Assembly (NCBI RefSeq): GCF_035712165.1
Contig: NZ_DASTBH010000413.1
Span: 1-21,014, forward strand
Reading direction: 5' to 3'
Source of the DNA: DASYTH01 sp035712165
GTDB taxonomy: Bacteria; Actinomycetota; Actinomycetes; Mycobacteriales; Pseudonocardiaceae
Length of the DNA stretch: 21,014 nucleotides
The first letter of the stretch is position 1. Every line of letters starts with the position of its first letter. The notes below the pieces were generated by a model. The model saw only the letters and a list, made by a program, of their open reading frames with translations, was not told where the DNA came from and searched no databases. Shown piece by piece: positions 14,645 through 21,014 of the stretch. The position numbers and the translations under genes were made by a program.

Positions 14645-15958
14645 ATGGGGTGGTGGGTGCGGACCGACCAGCCGAGGGACCGGCGGCGCGACATTCCGCG
14701 CACCGACGCGGTCCTGGCCGATCCACGGCTGGCCGCCGCGGTCGAGAGCCTGGGCCGGGTCACCGTGAAGGCGGCCGTCACCGCCGCACAGGACCTGGCC
14801 CGGCGTGGTGAGCTGGACCCGGCCGGCGTCGCCGACGCGGCCGTCGCGGCGCTGCCCCTGCTGGCCACGTCGCTGCGCCCGGTGCTCAACGCCACCGGCG
14901 TCGTGCTGCACACCAACCTCGGCCGGGCGCCGCTGTCACAGGCCGCCACGGAGGCGGTGGCGGCGGCGGCCGGGTCCACCGACGTCGAGTTCGATCTCGG
15001 CTCCGGCAACCGGGCCCGGCGCGGCCGGGGCACCCTGGCGGCCCTGGCCGCCGCCGTCCCGGACGCCGGGGCGGTGCACGTGGTCAACAACGGTGCGGCG
15101 GCGCTGGTGCTGGCCGCGACCGCACTCGCGGCCGGCCGGGAGATCGTGGTCAGCCGGGGCGAACTGATCGAGATCGGCGACGGCTTCCGGCTGCCCGACC
15201 TGCTGGTCGCCACCGGCGCGCGGCTGCGCGAGGTGGGCACCACCAACCGCACCGCACTGACCGACTACACCGCCGCGATCGGCCCGGACACCGCCTTCCT
15301 GCTCAAGGTCCACCCGTCCAACTTCGTCGTGCGGGGCTTCACCGCCACGGTGCCCACCCGGGACCTGGCCGGCCTGGGCCCGCCGGTCGTGGTCGACATC
15401 GGCTCCGGCCTGCTGTGCCCGGAACCGTTGCTACCCAACGAACCGGACGCCGCGACGGTCCTGCGCGACGGCGCGGACCTGGTCACCGCCAGCGGCGACA
15501 AGCTGCTCGGCGGTCCGCAGGCCGGCCTGCTGCTCGGCCGGCCGGACCTGATCGAACAGCTCCGCCGGCACCCCCTCGCCCGCGCGCTGCGGGTCGACAA
15601 GCTCACCCTCGCCGCCCTCGAAGCCACCCTGAGCGGCCCGGCCACCCCCACCCGGCAAGCCCTGCGCCGGCCGGCCGAAGAACTCCGCGCCCGAGCCGAA
15701 GCCCTGGCCGAGTCCCTGTGCGCCGAGGGAATCCCTGCCGAAGCAACCGAAACCACCAGTGTCGTCGGCGGCGGCGGAGCCCCCGGGGTGGAGCTGCCCT
15801 CCTGGGCGGTAGCCCTCGATCCCGAACTCGCCACCCCGCTGCGCACCGGCGAACCACCCGTCGTCGGCCGGGTGGAGCGCGGCCGCCTGCTGCTCGATCT
15901 GCGTTGTGTGCCACCGGAACACGACGGCACGGTGTTCAACGCGGTGCGGAGGGCATGA
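14645..15958 (+). CDS. selA: L-seryl-tRNA(Sec) selenium transferase
   Basis: The 437-residue PLP enzyme converts Ser-tRNA-Sec to Sec-tRNA-Sec with selenophosphate. Family landmarks are RPVLNATGVVLHTNLGRAPL, a Sec/Ser-tRNA binding region around FDLGSGNRARRG, HPSNFVVRGFT, VVVDIGSGLL and the PLP lysine in SGDKLLGGPQAG (Lys286 from this start; Lys295 in E. coli). The length agrees with the family (about 460). The start is uncertain. ATG 14645 lies ten bases after the tRNA CCA with no Shine-Dalgarno. GTG 14657 has only a G-rich GGATGGGGTGG upstream. The gene must be cotranscribed with tRNA-Sec. Its stop is one base before selB. Confidence 0.93.
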   Translation: MGWWVRTDQPRDRRRDIPRTDAVLADPRLAAAVESLGRVTVKAAVTAAQDLARRGELDPAGVADAAVAALPLLATSLRPVLNATGVVLHTNLGRAPLSQAATEAVAAAAGSTDVEFDLGSGNRARRGRGTLAALAAAVPDAGAVHVVNNGAAALVLAATALAAGREIVVSRGELIEIGDGFRLPDLLVATGARLREVGTTNRTALTDYTAAIGPDTAFLLKVHPSNFVVRGFTATVPTRDLAGLGPPVVVDIGSGLLCPEPLLPNEPDAATVLRDGADLVTASGDKLLGGPQAGLLLGRPDLIEQLRRHPLARALRVDKLTLAALEATLSGPATPTRQALRRPAEELRARAEALAESLCAEGIPAEATETTSVVGGGGAPGVELPSWAVALDPELATPLRTGEPPVVGRVERGRLLLDLRCVPPEHDGTVFNAVRRA

Positions 15959-15959
15959 C

Positions 15960-17726
15960 ATGTACGTCGTCGCCACCGCCGGCCACGTGGACCACGGCAA
16001 GTCCACCCTGGTGCGTGCGCTCACCGGAATGGAACCGGACCGCTGGGCCGAGGAGCAGCGCCGCGGGCTCACCATCGACCTCGGCTTCGCCTGGACCGAA
16101 CTGCGCCCTGGGATGACCGTCGCGTTCGTCGACGTGCCGGGCCACGAACGGTTCGTGCCGAACATGCTCGCCGGAGTAGGTCCGGTGCCGGCCGCCCTGT
16201 TCGTGGTCGCCGCGGACGAGGGCTGGATGCCGCAGTCCGCCGAACATCTGGCCGCGCTGCACGCGCTCGGGGTGCGGCACGCGGTGTGCGTCATCGCGCG
16301 CAGCGACCTGGCCGACCCCGAACCCGCGCGCCGGCAGGCGTTGGCGGAGATCGCCCGCACCTCGCTCGGCGAGGTGGCCGCGGTCGCGGTCAGCGCACCG
16401 TCCGGCGCCGGTCTGCCGGAACTGCGCGCCGCGCTCGCCGGCCTGCTTTCCGCGCTGCCCGAACCCGATCTGGCCGCACCGGTCCGACTGTGGATCGACC
16501 GGTCGTTCTCGATCCGGGGCAGCGGCACGGTGGTGACCGGGACCCTGTCCGCCGGCCGGCTCCGGGTCGGCGACGAGCTGGAGATTCCGTCCCTGGGCCG
16601 CACCGCCCGGATCCGTGGACTGCAGTCCCTCGGGACGGCTCTGTCCGAAGTGGACGCTGTGGCCCGGGTCGCCGTCAACCTGCGTGGCGTGGAACGACAC
16701 GATCTTCGTCGCGGTGATGCTTTGCTCACCCCGCAACGCTTCCACCACAGCACGGTGCTCGACGTGCGGGTGCACAGTGACCCGGTGGAGTCGTTACCGG
16801 CGAGCGTGATGCTGCACCTGGGTTCGGCGGCGGTGACCGCCCGGGTCCGTCCACTCGGCACGGACACCGCACGGCTGACCCTGGCCGGCCCGCTGCCGCT
16901 GCGGATCGGCGACCGCGGCCTGCTGCGCGACCCGGGTGCGCACCACATCGCCGGCGGCCTGACCGTGCTCGACGTGGCGCCGCCCGCGTTGACCCGCCGC
17001 CGCGCGGCCGCCGCCCGCGCCGAGGTGCTCGCGGTGCTGGACGGCCGCGCCGACGAGCACTCCGAACTGGCCCGCAGAGGCATGGCCCGGCGCGCGGACC
17101 TGGAACGCATGGGCGTGACCGTGACCTCGCCTCCCGTGGCCGGCGACTGGCTGGTCGAGCCGGCGGTGCTGGGCCGGCTGCGCGAGCGGCTGCCCCGGTT
17201 CGTGGCCGCCTGGCTGCGCGACCATCCGCTCGAACCCGGGCCCCCGGTCGATGTGGTGCGCCAGGCGCTGCGGTTACCGGACCGGGCCCTGGTGCACGCC
17301 CTGGTCGCCGCGCCCCTGGTGGAGCGGTCCGGCCGGGTGGTCCGGGCCGGCCAGCAGTCGGCCCTGCCGGCTCCGGTCGACCGGGCGGTCGCCAAGGTTC
17401 GCGCCGAGCTGGCCACCAACCCGTTCGCCGCCCCGGCGACGGAACGCTTGGCCCGCCTGGGTTTGGGCCCACGCGAGCTGGGCGCCGCGGTCCGTGCCGG
17501 CGCCCTGGTCCGCATCGCCGAGGGCGTCGTGCTGCTGCCGGAGAGCATCCCGCGGGCCGTCACGGTCCTCACCGCGTTGTCCCAACCGTTCACGGTGAGC
17601 CAGGCCCGGGTCGCACTCGACACCACCCGCCGGGTCGCCGTGCCACTGCTGGAGCTGCTCGACCGCAAGGGGATCACCCAGCGCCTTTCCGACGACCGCA
17701 GGCAAATCCGAGGAGACCGACCATGA
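15960..17726 (+). CDS. selB: Selenocysteine-specific elongation factor
   Basis: The 588-residue protein is a GTPase of the SelB family. G1 is GHVDHGKS (8-15), the G2 region is RGLTIDLGF, G3 is DVPGH (58-62) and the G4 position reads ARSD (113-116). The EF-Tu-like domains II/III follow (DRSFSIRGSGTVVTGTLSAG, RIRGLQSLG). The C-terminal ~240 residues contain the winged-helix repeats that bind the SECIS stem-loop (for example QPFTVSQARVALDTTRRVAV). It brings Sec-tRNA-Sec to the ribosome at the fdhA UGA. ATG 15960 has GGAGGG (15948-15953) six bases upstream. The end overlaps the small ORF start (ATGA, 17723-17726). Confidence 0.95.
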   Translation: MYVVATAGHVDHGKSTLVRALTGMEPDRWAEEQRRGLTIDLGFAWTELRPGMTVAFVDVPGHERFVPNMLAGVGPVPAALFVVAADEGWMPQSAEHLAALHALGVRHAVCVIARSDLADPEPARRQALAEIARTSLGEVAAVAVSAPSGAGLPELRAALAGLLSALPEPDLAAPVRLWIDRSFSIRGSGTVVTGTLSAGRLRVGDELEIPSLGRTARIRGLQSLGTALSEVDAVARVAVNLRGVERHDLRRGDALLTPQRFHHSTVLDVRVHSDPVESLPASVMLHLGSAAVTARVRPLGTDTARLTLAGPLPLRIGDRGLLRDPGAHHIAGGLTVLDVAPPALTRRRAAAARAEVLAVLDGRADEHSELARRGMARRADLERMGVTVTSPPVAGDWLVEPAVLGRLRERLPRFVAAWLRDHPLEPGPPVDVVRQALRLPDRALVHALVAAPLVERSGRVVRAGQQSALPAPVDRAVAKVRAELATNPFAAPATERLARLGLGPRELGAAVRAGALVRIAEGVVLLPESIPRAVTVLTALSQPFTVSQARVALDTTRRVAVPLLELLDRKGITQRLSDDRRQIRGDRP

Positions 17727-17854
17727 CATCCCTTCTGCCAACCGCACCTCAGGGGAACGTGACGCAAGCCAGCCACAGCCACGTGGCCAACCAGCACCTT
17801 TCCTCTCCCGACGTGACCACGGCAGGGAATTCCGGGGAGGCGGGACAGCCATGA
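17723..17854 (+). CDS. Uncharacterised 43-residue ORF between selB and selD
   Basis: ATG 17723 has an ideal Shine-Dalgarno (AGGAG, 17711-17715, seven bases upstream), overlaps the selB stop as ATGA, and its own stop overlaps the selD start as ATGA (17851-17854). The predicted 43-residue peptide begins MTSLLPTAPQGN, has a His/Ser/Gln-rich middle (QASHSHVANQH) and a Gly/Pro-rich end; it has no cysteine and no membrane helix. I do not recognise it. Base composition is less GC-rich than its neighbours. Two readings fit: a real small protein of the Sec operon, or a translated spacer that keeps ribosomes moving from selB to selD. A palindrome GCCACGTGGC lies inside it (17778-17787). Confidence 0.5.
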   Translation: MTSLLPTAPQGNVTQASHSHVANQHLSSPDVTTAGNSGEAGQP

Positions 17855-18840
17855 CCGTCCGGCTGACCCAGTACGCGCACGGCGGCGGCTGCGCCTGCAA
17901 GATCCCGCCCGGCGAGCTGGAAGCCATGGTCAGCGGCCTGTCCGCCGCGCCGGTCGCCGGCCGCGCCGAGCTCCTCGTCGGCCTCGACACCGGCGACGAC
18001 GCCGCCGTGGTCCGCATCGACGGCGGTCACGCCCTCATCCTCACCACCGACTTCTTCACCCCCGTCGTCGACGATCCCTACGACTGGGGCCGGATCGCCG
18101 CCGCCAACGCCCTGTCCGACGTGTACGCCATGGGCGGCCAGCCGGTGGTGGCCGTCAACCTCCTCGGCTGGCCCCGTGACGTGCTGCCCACCGAACTGGC
18201 AACCGAGGTTCTGCGCGGCGGCCTGGCGGTGACCGCCGAGGCCGGTTGCCACCTGGCCGGCGGTCACAGCGTCGACGACCCGGAACCCAAGTACGGCCTG
18301 GCCGTCACCGGCATCGCCGACCCCGACCACCTGCTGCGCAACGACGCCGGGGTCGCCGGTGTCCCGCTCACCCTCACCAAGCCCCTCGGCATCGGCGTGC
18401 TCAACAGCCGCCACAAGGCCACCGGCGAGGTCTTCGGCGAGGCCGTCGCCACCATGACGCAGCTCAACGCCGAGTCCGCCCGCGCCGCCGTCGCGGCGGG
18501 GATCCGGTGCGCCACCGACGTCACCGGCTTCGGCCTGCTGGGCCACCTGTACAAACTGGCCCGCGCCAGCAACCTCAGCGCGGTCATCGACGCGAAAGCC
18601 GTCCCGTACCTGGAGGCCGCCCGCCCCGCGCTGCGCGCCGGCTACGTCAGCGGCGGCACCCGCCGCAACCTCGACTGGGTTTCGCCGCACGCCGACCTGT
18701 CCGCCATCGGCGAGGAGGACGCTCTGCTCCTGGCCGACGCCCAGACCTCCGGCGGCCTGCTCGTGGCCGGCGAGCTCCCCGGTCACCCCGTCATCGGCGA
18801 GCTGCGTCCCCCCACCACCCCCACCCTCACCATCCGCTGA
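17851..18840 (+). CDS. selD: Selenide, water dikinase (selenophosphate synthase)
   Basis: The 329-residue enzyme makes selenophosphate from selenide and ATP, the selenium donor for SelA. The N-terminal active site reads AHGGGCACKIPP, with Cys14 and Lys17 equivalent to Cys17/Lys20 of E. coli SelD; the active residue is Cys, not Sec, so the enzyme can be made without the Sec system. Other family motifs are DTGDDAAV, LTTDFFTPVVDDPYDWGRIA, ANALSDVYAMGG, GGHSVDDPEPKYGLAV, TKPLGIGVL, DVTGFGLLGHL and DAQTSGGLL. GGGGAGG at 17834-17840 is ten bases upstream of the ATG. It is the last gene of the sel unit and converges with the sigma-factor gene with a 4-nt gap; no terminator hairpin is evident between them. 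Confidence 0.95.
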   Translation: MTVRLTQYAHGGGCACKIPPGELEAMVSGLSAAPVAGRAELLVGLDTGDDAAVVRIDGGHALILTTDFFTPVVDDPYDWGRIAAANALSDVYAMGGQPVVAVNLLGWPRDVLPTELATEVLRGGLAVTAEAGCHLAGGHSVDDPEPKYGLAVTGIADPDHLLRNDAGVAGVPLTLTKPLGIGVLNSRHKATGEVFGEAVATMTQLNAESARAAVAAGIRCATDVTGFGLLGHLYKLARASNLSAVIDAKAVPYLEAARPALRAGYVSGGTRRNLDWVSPHADLSAIGEEDALLLADAQTSGGLLVAGELPGHPVIGELRPPTTPTLTIR

Positions 18841-18844
18841 GCCG

Positions 18845-20071
18845 CTATCCCAACTGGTCGCGGCGGCGGGTCAGGTGGGCGGTTTCGCCGGTGTTGCCGG
18901 CGAGCTCGATGGCCCTGTCGTAGGCCGCGCGCGCCTTGCCGTTGTGGCCCAGGCGGCGCAGCAGGTCGGCGCGGGTGGCGTGGTAGGCGTGATATCCGGC
19001 CAGGTCGTCCGCGAGGCGGTCCACGACCGCCAGGGCCACCTCCGGGCCGTCGAGCTCGGCGACGGCGATGGCCCGGTTGAGGGCGATGATCGGGGAGGGA
19101 TCGAGCCGGGCGAGCTGGTCGTAGAGGGCGACGACCTGCGACCAGTCGGTGTCGCGCACGTCGCGGGCGGAGGTGTGCACGGCGTTGATCGCGGCGAGGA
19201 TCTGGTAGCGACCCGGAGCCACCCCGGCGGCCAGGCGCTCGCGCACCAGCCGGTGCCCCTCGGCGACCAGCGCCGCGTCCCAGGCTCCGCGGTCCTGCTC
19301 GTCGAGCGGGACCAGGTCGCCGCCGGCCGAGACCCGGGCGGGACGGCGGGCCTCGATGAGGAGCATCAGCGCCAGCAGGCCGGCCACCTCACCGTCCTGC
19401 GGCAGCAGGGTACGGATCAGGCGGGTGAGCCGGATCGCCTCGGCGGTCAGGTCGTGCCGTACCGGATCGGTGTCCGGGCCGGTCGCCAGGTAGCCCTCGT
19501 TGAAGACGAGGAAGAGGACGGCGAGCACGCCGGAGACCCGGGCCGGCAGGTCCTCCGCGGCCGGCACCCGGTAGGGGATGCGCGCCGCCCTGATCTTCGC
19601 CTTGGCGCGGGTGATCCGCTGCCCCATGGCGGTCTCCTGCACCAGGAAGGCACGGGCGATCTCGGGCACGGTCAGACCGCCGACCATGCGCAGCGTCAGC
19701 GCCACCCGGGTCTCCATCGCGAGCGCCGGGTGACAGCAGGTGAAGATCAGCCGGAGCCGCTCGTCGCCGATGGTGTCGGGCGGCTCGGGCGGGTCGTCGC
19801 CGGACAACATCAGGGCCTCCCGGTGCTTGTCGTCGCGCTTGTTCTCGCGCCGGATCCGGTCGATGGCCTTGCGGTTGGCGGTGGTGGTCAGCCAGGCGCC
19901 GGGGTTGGGCGGCACCCCGTCGGCCGGCCACCGCTCGACGGCGGTCGCGAACGCCTCCGCCGCCGCCTCCTCGGCGATGTCGAGGTCACCGAACCGCCTG
20001 GTCAGCGCAGCGACGACGCGCGCCCACTCCGCGCGGTGCACCCGGGTGATCGCGGCCTGGACCTCGCTCAC
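18845..20071 (-). CDS. ECF sigma factor with C-terminal TPR-like extension (ECF42 type)
   Basis: The 408-residue protein starts at GTG 20071, overlapping the YCII stop (GTGA). Region sigma-2 is visible as HRAEWARVVAALTRRFGDLD through PGAWLTTTANRKAIDRIRRE; sigma-4 is GGLTVPEIARAFLVQETAMG and QRITRAKAKIR. About 210 residues follow with DUF6596/TPR-like helices (LFLVFNEGYLATG, GRYQILAAINAVH, IIALNRAIAVAEL, RADLLRRLGHNGKARAAYDR). This is the ECF42 layout, whose genes usually sit next to DGPF proteins, as here. The group lacks a classic anti-sigma factor, and the extension is thought to set activity. Target genes often include the DGPF operon itself. Confidence 0.93.
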   Translation of the reverse strand: MSEVQAAITRVHRAEWARVVAALTRRFGDLDIAEEAAAEAFATAVERWPADGVPPNPGAWLTTTANRKAIDRIRRENKRDDKHREALMLSGDDPPEPPDTIGDERLRLIFTCCHPALAMETRVALTLRMVGGLTVPEIARAFLVQETAMGQRITRAKAKIRAARIPYRVPAAEDLPARVSGVLAVLFLVFNEGYLATGPDTDPVRHDLTAEAIRLTRLIRTLLPQDGEVAGLLALMLLIEARRPARVSAGGDLVPLDEQDRGAWDAALVAEGHRLVRERLAAGVAPGRYQILAAINAVHTSARDVRDTDWSQVVALYDQLARLDPSPIIALNRAIAVAELDGPEVALAVVDRLADDLAGYHAYHATRADLLRRLGHNGKARAAYDRAIELAGNTGETAHLTRRRDQLG

Positions 20072-20391
20072 CGGAACGGCCGCACCTCGACCTTGCGGTT
20101 GCACGCCTTCGACCCCTCGGCGGCGAGCTTGAGCGCCACGTCGAGGTCGGGCGCCTCCACGATCCAGAAGCCGATGAGGAACTCCTTCGACTCCACGAAC
20201 GGTCCGTCGGTGAACAGCGCCTCCGCACCCCGGTTGTCGATGACGGTGGCCGCGTCGGGCGATGCGAGGCCACCGGCGAAGACCCAGTTCCCCGACGCCT
20301 TGAGCCGGTCGTTGAACACCGCGATGGCAGCCTGCTCCTCCGGGGCGGCCAGGTCGGCACTGTCGTGGATCACGGAAAACAGGTACTGCAT
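20068..20391 (-). CDS. YCII-related DGPF-domain protein
   Basis: The 107-residue protein contains the DGPF motif (LFTDGPFVESKEFLIGFWIV), with MQYLFSVIHD at the start and EVRPF at the end, typical for this family. ATG 20391 is preceded by an AGAGGA Shine-Dalgarno. Its stop overlaps the start of the ECF42 sigma gene, so translation is coupled. The fold is a ferredoxin-like dimer related to YciI. The biochemical role is not established; genetic linkage to ECF42 sigma factors is the main clue. There is no signal peptide. Confidence 0.9.
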   Translation of the reverse strand: MQYLFSVIHDSADLAAPEEQAAIAVFNDRLKASGNWVFAGGLASPDAATVIDNRGAEALFTDGPFVESKEFLIGFWIVEAPDLDVALKLAAEGSKACNRKVEVRPFR

Positions 20392-20416
20392 CTGCAGATC
20401 CTCTCGGTCTCGTGCC

Positions 20417-21014
20417 TCAGTCCGTTGCATACTGCGGGCGCCCGGCCGAGCGGTAGACCTGGAGCGTGATGCCGTCCGGGAAGGTCCGCGACTCGACCAG
20501 GTCGAGCGCCAGGTCGGGGCCGTTGTCGGGGAACAGCCGGGTGCCCTGGCCGACGACCACCGGGATCACGAGCAGGTTCAGCTCGTCGACGAGGTCGTTC
20601 GCGAGCAGCCAGCGGGCCAGGTTGATGCTGCCGTGCACCTGCAGTTCTCCTCCCGGCCTGGCCTTCAGCTCCCGGATGGCCGTCGCGAGGTCACCGGACA
20701 GGACGGTGGTGTCCGCCCAGCGCGGTTCGGTGAGCGTGTTCGACGCCACGTACTTCGGCTTGCTGTTCAAGGCATCGACGATGGGGTTGTCCCGATCTTC
20801 CCGCACGCCCCAGTAACCCGCGAACAGATCGTAGGTCCACCGGCCGAACAGGAACGCGTCGGCGCTCTGGTACAGCCGGCCGACATAGGCCCCGGACTCG
20901 CCGCCGAAGTGCGGCCGGGCCCATCCGCCGCGTTCGAACCCGTCGCCGCGGTGCTCCGGTCCACCGTTGCCCTGCGCCACGCCATCGACGGAGACCTGCA
21001 TGTTGATCGTCAGC
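20417..21014 (-). CDS. Dihydrofolate-reductase/RibD C-terminal-like reductase (start beyond window)
   Basis: About 198 residues are visible. The reading frame remains open to the window end with L-T-I-N before MQVSVDGVAQGNG, so the real start probably lies a few codons outside; ATG 21001 is an internal alternative. Family features are MQVSVDGVAQ, FLFGRWTYDLFAGYW, NSKPKYVASNTLTEPRW, LQVHGSINLARWLLANDLVD and LLVIPVVVGQGTRLFPD, as in the RibD_C/DHFR-like proteins of actinobacteria. These probably use NAD(P)H; the substrate is unknown. It lies 25 bp upstream of the DGPF gene on the same strand and is likely the first visible gene of the ECF42 operon. Confidence 0.88.
   Translation of the reverse strand, partial: LTINMQVSVDGVAQGNGGPEHRGDGFERGGWARPHFGGESGAYVGRLYQSADAFLFGRWTYDLFAGYWGVREDRDNPIVDALNSKPKYVASNTLTEPRWADTTVLSGDLATAIRELKARPGGELQVHGSINLARWLLANDLVDELNLLVIPVVVGQGTRLFPDNGPDLALDLVESRTFPDGITLQVYRSAGRPQYATD

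Noticed and set aside
12656..14911. Very long minus-strand open frame opposite nrfD/mrp/tRNA-Sec
   Set aside because: It is rich in His/Gln/Arg/Asp low-complexity sequence, covers the tRNA, and has no family motif; a typical antisense shadow of GC-rich codons. The same holds for long frames opposite fdhA (9038-11311) and selA/selB (15431-17797).
17821..17860. Second SECIS/UGA read-through from the small ORF into selD
   Set aside because: The frame after the ORF's TGA meets another stop within a few codons, and no SECIS-like hairpin follows it.
17851..17910. SelD as a second selenoprotein
   Set aside because: The active-site position has a TGC (Cys14) and not TGA, so no Sec is needed.
1..21014. 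CRISPR arrays, insertion sequences, integrases or attachment sites
   Set aside because: No spaced repeats, transposase motifs, or tRNA-end duplication were seen; in particular the tRNA-Sec 3' end is not obviously repeated elsewhere in the window.

Overview
This is a GC-rich actinobacterial chromosome segment, probably from a filamentous actinomycete. The signs are strong third-position G/C bias, many GTG starts and ATGA/GTGA overlaps, TANNNT-type -10 boxes, and families such as ECF42 sigma/DGPF and TMEM175. I cannot name the species from sequence alone.

Left part (1-7685) is mixed accessory/metabolic DNA. It holds the N-terminal half of an MFS exporter (minus strand, cut by the window edge), coupled to a 55-codon ORF that looks like the deleted remnant of an acyl-CoA ligase. 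A hotdog thioesterase is divergent from these. Next come a secreted SGNH hydrolase with a terminator hairpin in its leader, an HSL-type esterase coupled to a stand-alone TOPRIM protein, a TMEM175-type channel, an ABC-F ATPase (minus), a glyoxalase-like (VOC) protein and a short luciferase-like protein.

Central part (7763-18840) is a compact selenocysteine island, all on the plus strand. A membrane formate dehydrogenase is encoded by fdhA, whose codon 195 is an in-frame TGA followed by a SECIS-like hairpin, then fdhE, the four-cluster ferredoxin subunit fdhB, an NrfD-type membrane anchor and an Mrp-type P-loop ATPase. Immediately downstream, behind a consensus TTGACA box that overlaps the mrp stop codon, lie the gene for tRNA-Sec (anticodon UCA), selA, selB, a previously unremarked 43-codon ORF and selD. 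The client enzyme, its assembly factors and the whole Sec synthesis and insertion apparatus therefore sit side by side. SelD makes selenophosphate, SelA converts Ser-tRNA-Sec to Sec-tRNA-Sec, and SelB delivers it to the UGA in fdhA mRNA. FdhA is exported by Tat together with FdhB and is anchored by NrfD to pass formate electrons to the quinone pool.

Right part (18845-21014) is a minus-strand operon: a DHFR/RibD-like reductase (its start lies outside the window), a DGPF/YCII protein and an ECF42-type sigma factor with a C-terminal repeat extension. It converges on selD with a 4-nt gap.

The most interesting items are the fdhA UGA/SECIS, the unusual 7+6 (or mismatched 8+5) stacking of the tRNA-Sec, the tRNA-Sec/selA junction, the coupled small ORF between selB and selD, and the truncated ligase remnant on the left.
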